A DNA stretch of 64,000 nt from Cladocopium goreaui (lineage: Eukaryota > Sar > Dinophyceae > Suessiales > Symbiodiniaceae): NCBI GenBank assembly GCA_947184155.2, contig CAMXCT020000808.1, positions 57,501 to 121,500 of the forward strand. Direction: 5' to 3'. Within the stretch, counting starts at the first letter, position 1; each line of letters opens with the position of its first letter. Positions 1-11,807 of this stretch are shown here, piece after piece. A program made the position numbers and the translations under genes. The notes beneath the pieces were generated by a model. That model saw nothing but the letters and a program-made list of their open reading frames with translations, was not told where the DNA came from and searched no databases.

Positions 1-297
1 ATCTATCCATCTAGCTAACTATCTATCGATTTATCTATCTATCTAACTATCTATCTATCTATCTATCTGTCTAACTATCAAACTATATATATCTATCAAA
101 CTATCTATCTATCTATCTCACAAACTAACTAACTAACTAACTATCTATCTATTTAACTAACTGTCTATCTATCTATCTAACTATATAGCTATCTATCTAT
201 CTAACTATCTATCTATCTAACTATCTATCTAACTAACTATCTATCCATCTATCTAAATATCTATTTATCTATCTAACTATCTATCTAACTATCTAAT

Positions 298-338
<41 letters not shown>

Positions 339-349
339 ATCTGTCTATC
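1..349. repeat. TATC/TAAC microsatellite
   Basis: Almost uninterrupted tetranucleotide ATCT/AACT repeats with a short CTTT block at 321-338. It abuts the stop codon of the minus-strand exon candidate at 348-425. Confidence 0.95.
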
Positions 350-425
350 AAAACTCTTCCAAGAATCCACTGAGACTTTGCGCGGCCAAAGCTGCAGCCA
401 AGCTTTGTTCCCTCAGCGACCCGGA
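348..425 (-). CDS. Candidate terminal exon, unknown protein
   Basis: On the minus strand an AG acceptor (426-427) is followed by 25 open codons and a TGA at 348-350. The peptide begins SGSLREQSLAAALAAQSLSG, an alanine-rich helix-like stretch, and codons prefer G or C in third position. The gene would continue upstream to the right. No function can be named; the call rests on frame, composition and splice signal only. Confidence 0.38.
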   Translation of the reverse strand, partial: SGSLREQSLAAALAAQSLSGFLEEF

Positions 426-2236
426 CTAATCAGGATCGATTTCGCGTTCGTGCTTTTTATCGGTGCTAAATATCAGAACTCTGCTTATGACTAAATAGTT
501 ATCATCAGATGGTGTTTATCATAGATATATACTAAATATCACCATAGTTATCATCTGCTTATCACCCAGGTTTTTTTTGGTGTTTATCACCCAGTTATCA
601 CCCAGCTGCTTGCACGATGGTCAGATGGGATCATCAAAAAGTATTCTTTCGACAAAAGGGGACCCTTGCTGGAAAGGTGTTGGCATCATGCTTGGAAATC
701 ACAATATGTATATATATATATAATATATGTACCCCCGTACACACCCCCAAAAAGAGATAGGAAACAACATCTCCAGTTAATTCGTGAATATTCACTCTTT
801 CATACTTTTTCATTTGTTTGGGGGTTACCACCCCACTAGGTCACTATGTAGCAAGCATCTCACTTTGCTCATGTCTGAAAAGACTCCACTAGTCCAACAT
901 AGCCACCATAACAAACAAAACAAAAAAACAACGGACACATAATTGTTTGGCAAGTGTATGTATGTATGCACATATTATGTTCTGTTTTTGTTGAAATGTT
1001 TCTAATTAGAGTTTTTTTTGGTGGATATTTCATGGTCTTGAATCATGAATATCTGAATATCATTAAATGGTATTAACAGGTTTGGTGTAGTATGCTTTTG
1101 ATTTTTGATTTTGTAGTGGCCAGTCTGGGGCGCAAGCGCTAAAAGCACCACGGAAAATGCCAAAAAGAAACAACACGGATTGGTGTAAATCATGTGCAAA
1201 AAACTGGTGTGCAGGAAAAGCGCACAGCATGTTTGCAGAACATGCTGGGTCAACATTCCTTCGTTTGCCTGTGTTTTGAACGGCTTTGAAGTTTGTTTTT
1301 CGTTTTTTTATGGTTCTCTACAAAATCCCAAACAAGGATCCCTTACAAATGGCCCCTCTAAAAAAATCCTGGTTCTCTAAAAAATCTCAAACAAGGGTCC
1401 CTTAAGTGCACCATAAAAAAGTATCCTTTAAAACGCCTACGAAATCCCAAACATGGGTCAAATGCACACTGTACTGTTCCCCAAAAGTATCCCTCTAAAA
1501 AGAACAAACCTGAGGGTCATGCCTATATACCCTAAACAGATCCCTAAAATAGCTCTACTACAAAATTCGCTTTGTACAGCCACTAGCGGTTGGGATTTTT
1601 TAGAGGAAACTCCAGGGGGTATCACATATCAACAAATTTAACAACCATTGGACTTTCACGGCTTTCAATGTTGGAATAAACAGCTCTGATCCTCCAGCCA
1701 TGTGAGCCGTGTTGGTCAGGGCATTCCATAGTTTGCGCTCACAAGGCCCTACAAAAATCAACAGGGGCAGTGAACACTCATGTTTTTGTCACCATTAGTC
1801 TGGGTTCCCCAGCGTTCGTTCTGGCGGCTCCATCATAGCCTCCGTTCCAACAACTGATTCTGTTCCAAGCACTGTTGAATGGTCCTCAGTGTCGTTGCGA
1901 TTCTGTAAAAACTTGTTTAAAATACCGTACATCATCCATGTGTGCCAGCAGTCTGTTGAATGTCATGTCATGGTTCATTTATATCTATTTATAAAGATTC
2001 ATTTATTCATCATTTATTCATCCAGAATCTATCACTTATTCATCGTATTTCATCATTTAGATGGTCCTTTGAATGTTCAAACTTTTTCAGCTGATCACAA
2101 CTCTCAGATTGGCTGCTGAACATCCAGGAATCCAAATCTCATCCGAAATCTGCATCCGCGAAAAAGCTCGGCTTCTTGAAAATAGGCAGTGCTGCTTTAC
2201 TTATCCCGTGAAATTTCGCCAGCCTTGCGATCATTT
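426..2236. other. No supported gene
   Basis: AT-rich sequence with a short TA run near 706-727. Open frames here are short, with no splice-bounded GC-rich exon that I trust. Confidence 0.5.
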
Positions 2237-2241
2237 TCCCA

Positions 2242-2439
2242 TCATTTTCCCCATTTTCTATGGTCATTTGGGGCTTGAAACCATAACGATTTCGACCCCA
2301 TTCGGCCCGCATCCCTGGCCTCCAGGAGTGGCAAACGCAAGGAGCGCGGACCCAGTTCCGGACTGACGCGCGCGGCCATTTTGGGTGAGACGCGCTGGGA
2401 GGGCGGCTGTGCCTCAGTGGTGACAACAAAATTGGCCAT
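2242..2439 (-). CDS. Possible exon, unknown protein
   Basis: Locally GC-rich minus-strand frame opening with ATG at 2437-2439 (MANFVVTTEAQPPSQ...) and rich in P, R and S. A competing minus-strand frame over the same DNA is also open, so the frame choice is weak. No domain recognised. Confidence 0.22.
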   Translation of the reverse strand: MANFVVTTEAQPPSQRVSPKMAARVSPELGPRSLRLPLLEARDAGRMGSKSLWFQAPNDHRKWGK

Positions 2440-2835
2440 GTAGCAAGCCACAAAAATAGAGGTGTCATGTGGATTAATATGGTTTTTCTTGATTCATATA
2501 TGGTTTTTTTCTAATTACCATTGGTGATTTTCACTCTTCGGGCATCATGTTTTAGATTACGGCAACAACTATTGATTACTATATGGCTGAAGAGTTAGTA
2601 AATCAAATACTTTCATAACTGGCAAAATGGTCGGGGACCTCGAATTTTCGAAGAAACACAGAGTGATAAATCCAAAACTGGTATAAAATCCTTCTTTGGG
2701 AGAGTCCCGAATTTTTTAGAGAAACATTGAGAGTGTGGTGAATGGATCGCAAAACCCAGATAGTCATCATCATTCATCATCGCACAAGGGCGCCAGGGAG
2801 ATGACCAACAAAAAACATGACACCTTTCTTACCAT

Positions 2836-2942
2836 TACCCTCTGGTTATGTCAAAAAAGCTATTGAAAATGGCCATAGAAATAGTGGATTTACCCATTGA
2901 AAATAGTGATTTTCAATAGCTATGTTAAATTACCAGAGGGTA
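2836..2942. mobile_element. Family 1 inverted-repeat element
   Basis: Starts TACCCTCTGG and ends CCAGAGGGTA, with the family core (CTATTGAAAATGGCCATAG) and a central inverted symmetry. The TA at both ends fits a TA target duplication. Confidence 0.85.
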
Positions 2943-3962
2943 AGATTTGCCATCCGGAGAGAAAACAGAAGGGCGCCGTTCATCATTCACCATGATGACA
3001 CCGATACGGATACGTTTGGCATGTCCCTGAAACATTTTCACACCACCCGAAAAACGTCCGCGAGTACACAGTAGGTACTGACACTTACTACTTACAAGAT
3101 TTTATAAGTGGCCTTGGGCTCAACTGTCATCTGACAACTCAGAGCCATAAGACCCAAAATAAGTTCCTACGGATCAAAATACCCCAGTCTTGTCATCAAC
3201 CCCTGAAGTTCTGGAATTTTGCGTTTACATCCTACCGCAGGTATTATGGAGCATGTCAAAACCCCGGGTTTCTGCAACCTCGATTTCAAGTGTTTATGAT
3301 TCACCCTCAAAATTACCCCTTAATTTTCCCTTATATTTCTTTCAAAGCACAAAATGTCAACTAATCAGGGTGATTATCAAACATTGATCATATTGTCAGC
3401 CACACTGCACCTCCATCAAGGTGTTTTCTTATAACCACCGATCCGAAACAAACTCCAAGTAGGTCTGTCTAAAAATAGTCATGGCCATTTTTGATCAGAA
3501 AAATGATGATTCACTAGTGGATCTCTTGGTTTTCCATAAACCCACATAATTGCATATAATTGTTGAATCCCAATGAAGTTGATGATTAATCCACAGTAAC
3601 TCATAATCAATCCAGCCCTAAAGCCCTATTTTATATCCCTATTTTATATAGTATCCATTTCCCATTTCCACGCTTCACCATGAGTTGATTCACCATGAAT
3701 AATTCACCACCTCGCCCAAGATTTGTTGTCCATTTTCCCATCATTTTCCCATCATTTTAAGTGGCTTCCTGAAATAGGGCTATCCCCAGTCATCATCCAT
3801 TTCTAGATGGTATTGTCCATTAATCATAAAATATCATAAACCATCCAGCTATTGGGCTACTCCCATGACTATGGAACTATGGAAACCCCTCAAAAAAAAA
3901 ATTCCCCATGCCATGACTTTGCTTCCCGGCCGGATTCTGTGACTCGGCATTTGAGGAGGTAC

Positions 3963-4415
3963 CACGACTAAAGGGTTGTGACGGTTGCGACACATCCTGC
4001 CGACATTTCTTCTCCGAAGATTTCACGAAGATTTCACCAGGACTTTGATGGAGATAGATGGAGATGAAAATATCATGGACATATGTCCAAGAAAATTGAG
4101 CAGAAAAGTATCCACACTCATTGAGCAAACACTCCTGAAAAAATCCATGGCATCAACTCTCAAGGCTTCCTTGGGGTGAACCCCGCGTTTGCTGCTACTG
4201 AGTTCCTCCAAAATCAAAAACATCAATTGGATGGGGTCACCGTCAAAATGTTTGAAAATGGTCAAGTTGGGGCCCAAAAAAAATCTAGCCTCATTTCCGC
4301 ACACCAAAAATGAGTTGCAATATGAAGTGCATCCCAAATCATATGACATCCAGTTTCCATCATGGTCATCTTCCAGGGCAAAAAAAGCAATGGGATCGAA
4401 TCCTTCAGGCAAACT
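3963..4415 (-). CDS. Candidate exon(s), unknown protein
   Basis: A long minus-strand frame runs from an AG acceptor at 4416-4417 to a stop at 4023 and reads like ordinary protein (SLPEGFDPIAFFALEDDHDG..., then LGPNLTIFKHFDGDPIQ). A second frame (KCRQDVSQPSQPFSRG...) covers 3900-4010 and may be the next exon. The acidic, aromatic pattern faintly resembles SUKH/SMI1 domains, but I would not assign it. Internal splice sites are unresolved. Confidence 0.3.
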
Positions 4416-4550
4416 CTTATACAAGTATATGCTTTTTTCTGTATATAGAACCCAAAGAAATGTATTATGTATATATATATATACACTATATATATATATA
4501 CATATGATGTATACAATCTATATTCTACTATGGATATAAATACATATGGG

Positions 4551-4636
4551 GGTTTCCTAAAATATGGCTGCCCCCAAATCATCCATTTATAGATGGCTTT
4601 TCCCTTATAAACTATCCATTTTGGGGTATCCCTGTT
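4551..4636. repeat. Family 3 inverted repeat
   Basis: Short inverted repeat with GGTTTCC-like ends and an internal ATCCATTT(AT)AGATGG. Related stretches occur near 3765-3870, 22340-22440 and 60393-60502, so it is a dispersed family. Confidence 0.5.
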
Positions 4637-5059
4637 TATGAAAACCACCATTTATGGAAACATAACTATGGATAATCACCATGTTTCATGGGTATCCACT
4701 ATTTCTATTGTCATTTTCAATAGCTTTTTGTAGGTTTACCAGTATGTTATCACTTGGGGACTCCACCAACCATTCTCAGTTTTTTCAATAGTGGAATTAG
4801 TCCATCATAACTGATTGAACCATGGATTACTTCAATTAATAGTCGTGTTTTGTCATACTCAACTATTCAGAGTGGATTAATAGTCAACCATTAATAATCC
4901 ATTAATAATCCATATTAATAAAATGTAGACAATATCATTATGGATTAATATGGATTAATGGAGTCAACCATGAATAATCCATATACGTATAGTAATCCAC
5001 TCTGAATAGTTAGTTTTTAATGGTTGAATATGGACTATTAATCACTACTAAACCATGGA

Positions 5060-5166
5060 TAGCCTCTGGTAAACTGACATAGCTATGGAGAATCACCATT
5101 TTTAATGGGAAACTCAACTATTTCTATGGCCATTTTCAATAGCTATTTTGACATAACCAGAGGATA
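5060..5166. mobile_element. Family 1 element, diverged
   Basis: TAGCCTCTGGTAAAC at the left and ACATAACCAGAGGATA at the right surround the family core. Ends are mutated relative to the consensus. Confidence 0.7.
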
Positions 5167-5462
5167 ATAATCCATGAATAACTAACTATTAATCCACTAT
5201 TAATCACTATTAATTATATGGTTTATCAACCATTCTATGGTATTAATCAAAAAAAAGTCACTACTAAACCATGGGATAATCCATATTCAACCATGGTCTA
5301 TCATATTAATCACTATTAATCCTATAAAAAAAAAAAACATGTATGATGAAAAACCATGGTCCTGTTTTTCACCATTAAACCATGGTCTCCATAGATACCA
5401 TCACCATCCATCACCATTCTCCATGGAATGGTCGAAGGTCCGGCACCAGCTCGGCCTGTGAC

Positions 5463-5552
5463 TTGTCTTTGACTTTCCGCGGTGGTGAGTAGGGCGGCGA
5501 CAACTTGCCCCTGGCGGAATTTCCGGAGTTTCTCGGCCGACGCCGATTTTTC
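5463..5552 (-). CDS. Candidate internal exon, unknown protein
   Basis: Thirty open codons between a CCCAG acceptor (5553-5554) and a GTCACAGG donor (5462-5455), phase 0 at both ends. The peptide (EKSASAEKLRKFRQGQVVAA...) is charged then aliphatic, as in a helix. A second frame is also open over most of the DNA. No family recognised. Confidence 0.42.
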
Positions 5553-5789
5553 CTGGGTTTTTTCCACGTGGAAACGGTGACCGTTATGGGGTATGCAAAT
5601 ATATGCAAATATATGTCTATGGTGTATGACAATTTAATATATATATATAATAATGTATATATTCATATCCCGCCAAAAAATATAACATGATTAGTCTTGG
5701 TTGGCTAGGCCCCCCGCCACGCACGCAGAACACTGCGTTCTGAAAATCCCAGAAGAATCTCATGACAATCCCACCCAAAAATAATCCCC

Positions 5790-5853
5790 TTCTGAAAATC
5801 GATTTTCGTGATAAACTGAGGTTCTGAAAATCGATTTTCGTGATAAACTGAGG
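5790..5853. repeat. 32-bp direct tandem duplication
   Basis: Two copies of a 32-bp unit containing the palindrome GAAAATCGATTTTC, at offset 32. Confidence 0.9.
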
Positions 5854-6199
5854 CGTTTGCCCATTGGCATCCTCCGATTCTGGAGAATGCGGAGGAGATG
5901 TTGCTGAGAAGTTCCTGCAAAGGCTGGTGAATTTTCCGGAATGGTCATCTGAGTCATGGAACACCATAGGATTTTTCGCGTGGCTTGTTGATGGCTATTG
6001 ATGGCTATTGTTCATGGTTATACTCTATATGGTTTTATATGCTTACTAATGATTATTAATGGTCATGTATAGTTTCATATGGTTATTAATGGTTTGAATG
6101 GCTCTTAGTGGCTGTTAACGGGAAGCAACCAACAATGGGGAATTGTGAGAATTTCAAATCGTGATATAGAATAGGGATATCAGATTGGGAAGTAAATTT

Positions 6200-6780
6200 C
6201 ATCTAGGATTTCTTCAGGGTTTGATCTAGGGTTTCATTAAGGATACAAACAGGCGAGAATAAAGCAAAAGAAAAAACAAAAACAAAAACTGTAAAGAAAG
6301 GAAGCGAGCAGAGAAGCAGGGTTTCTTTAGGGTCTTCATCTAGGATTTCTTCAGGGTTTCATCTAGGGTTTCATTCAGGATACAAACAGGAGAGAATAAA
6401 GCAAAGAAAAAGAAAAACAAAAAGACAGTAAAGAAAGGAAGCGAGCAGAGAAGCAGAGGAGAAGGAAGAAGCAGAGTAAGTAGAGCAGCAAAAACACATG
6501 ACTGAAGAAAAGTAGAAGTAGAAAGGCACAGAAGCAGAAAAGCAGAAAAGCGGGAAAAGAAAAAAGGCGGAAAAGAAGAGAAGCAGAAAAGATAGAAGCA
6601 AGAAAAGCAGAGAAGTATAAACGCAAAGAAGCAGGAAAAGCAGAGAAGAAGGAAATTCAAAAAGCGGAGAAGCAGAAAAGCAGAGAAGCAGGAACAGCAG
6701 AAAAGCAGCAACAGCAGAAAAGCAGAGAAACAGGAAAATCAGAAAAGCAGAGAAGAAGGAAAAGCAGAAAGCAGAGAAGC
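6200..6780. repeat. Direct repeat plus purine-rich AGAAGC tract
   Basis: A block containing CATCTAGGATTTCTTCAGGG is repeated about 138 bp downstream, followed by some 350 bp of GAGAAGCAGAAAAGCAG-type purine repeats. The leucine/phenylalanine-rich minus-strand frames over it are low-complexity artefacts. Confidence 0.8.
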
Positions 6781-7431
6781 AAAGAACCAGGAATCAAAAA
6801 TAAAATAAAATCCAAAACCTGGCCCCCCCCCCCAAAAAAAAAACAATAGCCATCCTTTTAAAAACAATAGACCGGTTGAATCACAATAAATCCCCCAAAC
6901 TGAAACAAGGCCATGATGGGAAAATATGCCCTACTAACGAGGTCGCAACGAGGTCGTTTCAATTTATCTAGATATTTCTAGCAGAGTCTCAAACCATAAG
7001 CAAACAACCAATTTGTAGAACGAAAATAACCCTTTTACCAGCATCATCACCAGCATCATCACCAGCATCATCACCCCATCCATCAACAACGGTACATCCC
7101 ATTTTGGAACAAAGCCCAATAACTTGCTGATCCCAATTGTTGATGATTAATCTGCATTCTCACACTGCCGATGGTTAAATCCCATAAGAACCCCATATAT
7201 CCTATCCATCTTCAATACTCATAGGTGAAATTTAAGTTGAGGGTTAAATACCCAAGTATACCCAAGTGTCACCAACTGTTTGACGGTCAAATACCCATTT
7301 TCTATGATCTTTGAGGCTTAAACTGCTTAACCCCAGCATTTTCACCCCATGAAAACCCACCATTTCGGCCATGGTTGGTTGAATCTCATATCATCTGCCC
7401 TCACAAAAAACCCATTCTGCACCTGTCAGAC
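6781..7431. other. No supported gene
   Basis: AT-rich DNA with a short C/A run (6827-6842) and three copies of ACCAGCATCATC near 7037-7075. Nothing else recognised. Confidence 0.5.
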
Positions 7432-7650
7432 TCCTTCTTCGATTGCCAAGGCCTCCACAGAAATGCTGGGTTTACCATCAACAATTGGGAAGCCATTCCG
7501 CTGGGAAAAGTTGGGTGGATGTAACCAGCATCCATATAGATGTTCACCAGAAAACATGATAAAAAAAGGTTGTAAATGTGGGGAGATGCGTTGCTTCAGC
7601 AAGAAAATTATTTCAGACGCACCCGGAATTGGGATGGAATCAACCAACAG
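7432..7650 (-). CDS. Candidate exon, unknown protein
   Basis: Minus-strand frame reading VDSIPIPGASEIIFLLKQ... through ...NGFPIVDGKPSISVEALA, followed at 7431 by a GTCTGACAGG donor. The plus strand is also open over the same DNA, so the strand is chosen because the peptide is more protein-like and its neighbours are minus. The acceptor is not resolved. Confidence 0.33.
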
Positions 7651-7872
7651 CGGGGACAATCAAAAATGGGGTGGTTTGACAATAACCAAGGGAGATTTAC
7701 CCGGTGAATAATGGGGAATTAACACCATCAACATAACCTAATGGCGAGTTTAAAGGGTGAGATAAAGCAATCCCAATCAAACCATGATTTAAATGATCAG
7801 AAACAGAACCATTGCCAAATATGCCAAATATGACCTGGTGACACCCAATGCGGTTTAAATGATCATACAGAA

Positions 7873-7982
7873 TACCCTCTGGTAATTTAACATAGCTATT
7901 GAAAATTGCCATAGAAATAGTGAGTTTTCCCATAAAAAATGGTGGATCTTTCCATAGCTACGTAAACGTTTACCAGAGGGTA
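7873..7982. mobile_element. Family 1 inverted-repeat element
   Basis: TACCCTCTGGTAATTTAAC ... GTTTACCAGAGGGTA with intact termini. Confidence 0.85.
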
Positions 7983-8163
7983 AGAATCAGGAGATCAACC
8001 ATTTTTCTATGCAGCTTAAATCCTGAACGTTTCAACGGGACTCAAGGGACTCATCCACAGTAAGACCATCCAAAGCAACGAATCAGTTTAGATGATCCAA
8101 AATGGTGGTTTAATGGTGGTTTAATGGGAGTCTAATGGGAGTTACTGGCAATTTAATGGGATT

Positions 8164-8281
8164 TACCCTCTGGTAAACATACAAAAAGCTATTGAAAATG
8201 GTCATTTATAGTTAGAAATAGTGGATTTACCCATCAAAAATGGTGATTTTCCATGGTTATGTAAACGTTTACCGGAGGGTA
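8164..8281. mobile_element. Family 1 inverted-repeat element
   Basis: TACCCTCTGGTAAAC at the left; the right end is ACCGGAGGGTA with one change from the consensus. Confidence 0.85.
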
Positions 8282-8672
8282 TGTGAAGATTCTCTGCCCA
8301 GCAAGTCTCTGCATTCTATGCCAAGAACTGCAATAGATCTTCATCACTTCACCAGAACCCAGTGTTGTCCAATTTGGATATCCTCAAGTAAACATTCAAT
8401 AAGCTGTAGAAATCCATAGGTTTCCCAGAAAATAATCTACAAATGGTAGTTGTTCCAAATCTACGTGACTTCTCTGGAAGGTATTATGTTAATCTCTCCC
8501 AATGGATTGTGGTTGGGCATAGTTGGGTTCATACTCAAAGTGTCGTCCACCATTCCAACTGGCCATTGAATTCGAATATTTTGAGATGCAGAAAAAAAAA
8601 TCATGATTATCCCATATTATCCCATGGTTTAAAACTTCATCTTCCCTCTTAAAATAGCCATAACAAACGGGG

Positions 8673-8763
8673 CTACTCCGCTACTCCTCTGTTCACCCCA
8701 TGGATCCATGGCGCCGCCATCGAAAACTCGCCTCCGACGCCGGTCTTCATCGGGGACAGCCAC
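8673..8763 (-). CDS. Candidate terminal exon, unknown protein
   Basis: A pyrimidine-rich acceptor (CTTTAACTCCCAG, AG at 8764-8765) leads into a GC-rich frame (WLSPMKTGVGGEFSMAAPWI...) ending in TAG at 8673-8675. Third positions are strongly G/C. A second minus frame is open too and would continue past this stop. Function unknown. Confidence 0.42.
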
Positions 8764-8881
8764 CTGGGAGTTAAAGGGGGGTACCCCAAATGATCCAAAA
8801 TGAGTAAATGGTGGTTTAATGGTGGTTTCATGGTGGTTTAATGGTGGTTTAATGGTGGTTTAATGGTAATTTAATAGAATT

Positions 8882-8989
8882 TACCCTCTGGTAAACTAAC
8901 AGTTTGCTATTGAAAATGGCCATAGAAATAGTGGATTTACCCATAAAAAATGGTGATTTTCCATAGTTACGTTAGTTTACCAGAGGGTA
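8882..8989. mobile_element. Family 1 inverted-repeat element
   Basis: Both termini intact. On the minus strand the adjacent exon candidate (8981-9230) runs into this terminus, where G|GTAAAC would be its donor. Confidence 0.88.
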
Positions 8990-9230
8990 AAACATCTTCA
9001 AAACCCATGGTGGTTTCATTTGCAGACAAACCCGCAATGATGCATGCGAGTTTGTATACAATAAGCGTGGTATGTTCACCATCAAAAATAGAGACAGACC
9101 ACAAAACATGTTGGCTCTTAAATCGAAAATACTGCAAAAAAAGTGAGGATGGTCGGGCCAAATTTGGGGAATTGATGATGAACATCTCGTTTGTGTAGAT
9201 AATATCGAGAATGTACATCAAAACAAACAA
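8981..9230 (-). CDS. Candidate exon ending in a family 1 terminus
   Basis: Minus-strand frame including SIFDGEHTTLIVYKLACIIA and then GLSANETTMGFEDVLPS, stopping where the family 1 terminus supplies G|GTAAAC at 8980. The peptide looks like a beta-alpha unit but belongs to no family I recognise. Its upstream acceptor is unclear. Confidence 0.38.
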
Positions 9231-9372
9231 TCATCAACATATAGATATTGATGATTCATCACCTGATAATTGCATGTCAAATATTACACTTAGAGTGTTC
9301 TAATATGCAATATCGTAAACCTATATCGATACATCAGCTCCCAAAAAAACATATTATATATATATCATTATA

Positions 9373-9468
9373 TATCGGTGGTTTCCACCCCTCTGAAAAA
9401 TATTCGTCAGTTGGGGTTACTATTCCCAATATATGGAAAAATAAAAAATGTTCCAAACCACCAACCAG
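9373..9468. mobile_element. Family 2 inverted-repeat element, left end worn
   Basis: CGGTGGTTTCCACCCCTCTG at the left, AAACCACCAACCAG at the right, with the family core TCAGTTGGGGTTACTATTCC. Confidence 0.7.
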
Positions 9469-9825
9469 ATATGAATAATATCCATATTATGGTGATATTG
9501 ATTCTTTAATCCCCAGAAAAAACTCTTAAAAAACATCGTCAATAAACATCCCTTATCAATGGCTTGATTTCCCCTTTGATTCGCACAAAAAAGTCATCCC
9601 CCGAATATAACAATTATAAAACCCTTCCTAAAATTCCTAAATGCTTCCAATTCTGTGGAAACTCGAAAATGTTCCTCCTAAATCCCTCCTAAATCATGGC
9701 TTCGATGGCGTGTTTCATAAGACTTTTAATAGGTAGTCATCAACCATTTTCCTGAGCCTTCATCCATTTTCCAGTTCGCAAACTGTGAAAAATTACCCGC
9801 ATCCGGGTGAATATGAACCACTATG

Positions 9826-9904
9826 AACCACTATGAACCACTATGAACCACTAAACATTAAGCTTATTGATGATCATATATGATAATTACTATGAACCAC
9901 TATT
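9826..9904. repeat. 11-bp tandem repeat (ACCACTATGAA)
   Basis: Four adjacent copies plus one after a short AT-rich interruption. Confidence 0.8.
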
Positions 9905-9955
9905 TTGCACATGTGAACATGTTTGAACGAAAAAATAAACAAAAAACACACAAAC

Positions 9956-10101
9956 CGCCTCTCCACGCATCATGGCTGCCACCGTGGAGTCACCCGTGCC
10001 ACGCGCCTGGCGAAAGCCCCCGATCGAAGGCAGATCGAAGGGAACATCAACGATGAAACCATGGAGTTTCCCAGAGTTTCCGGAAATCTTCGATCTCAGG
10101 A
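9956..10101 (-). CDS. Internal exon, unknown protein
   Basis: Strong acceptor (TTACTCATTTCTTCAG, AG at 10102-10103), 146 nt with one well-formed frame (KLHGFIVDVPFDLPSIGGFR, then ARGTGDSTVAAMMRG), and a GTTTGTG donor at 9955. Codons are G/C-ending. The plus strand is also open, but the splice signals fit only the minus strand. No domain recognised. Confidence 0.55.
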
Positions 10102-10639
10102 CTGAAGAAATGAGTAATGAGAAGTTTGGCCATGTGAGTTACAAGTTTGATTTTCAGTGGTGCAACCGGTGTTTGAAGTAGATATCATAGGTAGATATAT
10201 CTGGTAGATATCATATCTGAGGTTATAAACCCATACAATTGCAGATACAGAGCGCGTTTGAATCTGAAAGAAATGGTAATCACTAAAGAAATATAACTAT
10301 ATATAATTACTAGTTGGCATTGTCTTTGTGAAAAAATACAAAAGATCTCAGTCTTTCTGCAGTCAAAGGAACTCAATATTGATTCAATATATATTCATAC
10401 GGTGGCTTTTCCGCACATAGACTCTCTTTCTTTCGCAATTAGGTGATTTGAAGGTTTTCGCTATTAAGGTGTCTTTCGCAATTAGAACCTCATGTTCGCA
10501 ATTAAACCATGTGCTAATTATTATGTTTACCTATATCTACGAGACATCTTGTTTGGGAATTTCATGGATATTCATCATCCAATCTCCATCGGTAATTTAA
10601 GATGGGATATGACCCCCGTCTGTTGCCAGGGGGGGGGTG

Positions 10640-11293
10640 GAACCCCTAAAAAAATAAAATAAAATGCAGGGGCCTAAGGACAAAATGCCAATAAAATGAG
10701 AGGGCATAAGGTAAGATAGGAAAACCCAAGCAAAATACAATGGACAGGTACAAAAAGAAAATGATGTCAGGCACCCTCCACCTGGCCACTGTTGGACCTA
10801 CAATTGGCAACTGTTGGACCTCGGGCTCCGGCATTTTCTTTTGGGTTGATCTTGTTTAGTCTTGTTTCCTTATTTGATTGGTTTTAACCATGTTTAGTCT
10901 TGTTTAGTCTTGTTTAGTCCTTTACATTGCTTCCTTATTTGATTGGTTTTAACCATGTTTAGTCTTGTTTAGTCCTTTACATTGTTTCCTTATTTGATTG
11001 GTTGATTTTTTTTGTTTTGTTCAGTCTTGTTTAGCCTTTTCACGTGCCAACGGTTTCTAGAAAAGATACAAATAACTATAAATAAACTTAAGAAATCTCA
11101 TTGGCTGCTGTAAGCTGCCCGTGTGTCTTTTGTTGACCAAGGAAGGCAATAGAAAATGAGGGGGGCCAACCCATTTTCGAAGTTAATGTCCAAGTAATTC
11201 CAAATCTCTGGAATGTTTTACAAAATGATCAGACCGTTCACAGCTGTGCATCTTTGCTATCATGCTATCTCTGTCAGTTAACTTGATGGGTTA
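10640..11293. repeat. TTGTTTAGTC-based tandem repeat region
   Basis: Between 10848 and 11040 a unit of about 55-63 bp with TTCCTTATTTGATTGGTTTT and repeated CTTGTTTAGT occurs three times. The flanks are AAAATAAAATGC-rich. No gene supported. Confidence 0.75.
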
Positions 11294-11421
11294 GGCACCT
11301 CAAAAAATAAAATGCACCCACAAAATAAAATGCTGGGGTCTGACCCATTTTATGTTCATTTTATTTATTGTTTCTTTTATTTTAAAAGGGGCTCCTGCCC
11401 CCTCATTCTATTTAGGTGCCC
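11294..11421. mobile_element. Inverted-repeat element with GGCACCT ends
   Basis: Left GGCACCTCAAAAAATAAAAT pairs imperfectly with right ATTCTATTTAGGTGCC. Single copy in the window, so family status is inferred. Confidence 0.45.
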
Positions 11422-11807
11422 CGATGGGGGGTGGATATGGAGCAGCAGGGACGATTATCCCATCAAAATCAGATCTGTCGTCATGTTAATCTCCATCTTG
11501 AGGCGAAAATCGTCAGTTGAGCTCACTTCCCCCGAGACATGAATCAAAATCCTGACCAAAACCGCTCAAAAACCTCTGAGTGAGCGATGAGCAAGTGACG
11601 AGCTTGTTGCTGGTTGAGGCCCCTTTTTCCATGGTCAACTGCTGTCTTCAAGACAACCACTGAGGAAATGTCCTATACTCGCTATTTTGGTGATGTGAAA
11701 GTCGCCAAAATTGATCCGCATCCCAAATGCCCTCATGATCCCCAAATTCAGTGGTTTTTTCGCCTCATTTTCCCCATGAAATTGGCCGGAAAATTGACCC
11801 CCACAAC

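Noticed and set aside
6340-6711. Leucine/phenylalanine/serine-rich minus frames (up to 123 residues)
   Set aside because: Antisense of a purine-rich AGAAGC repeat; several frames open together.
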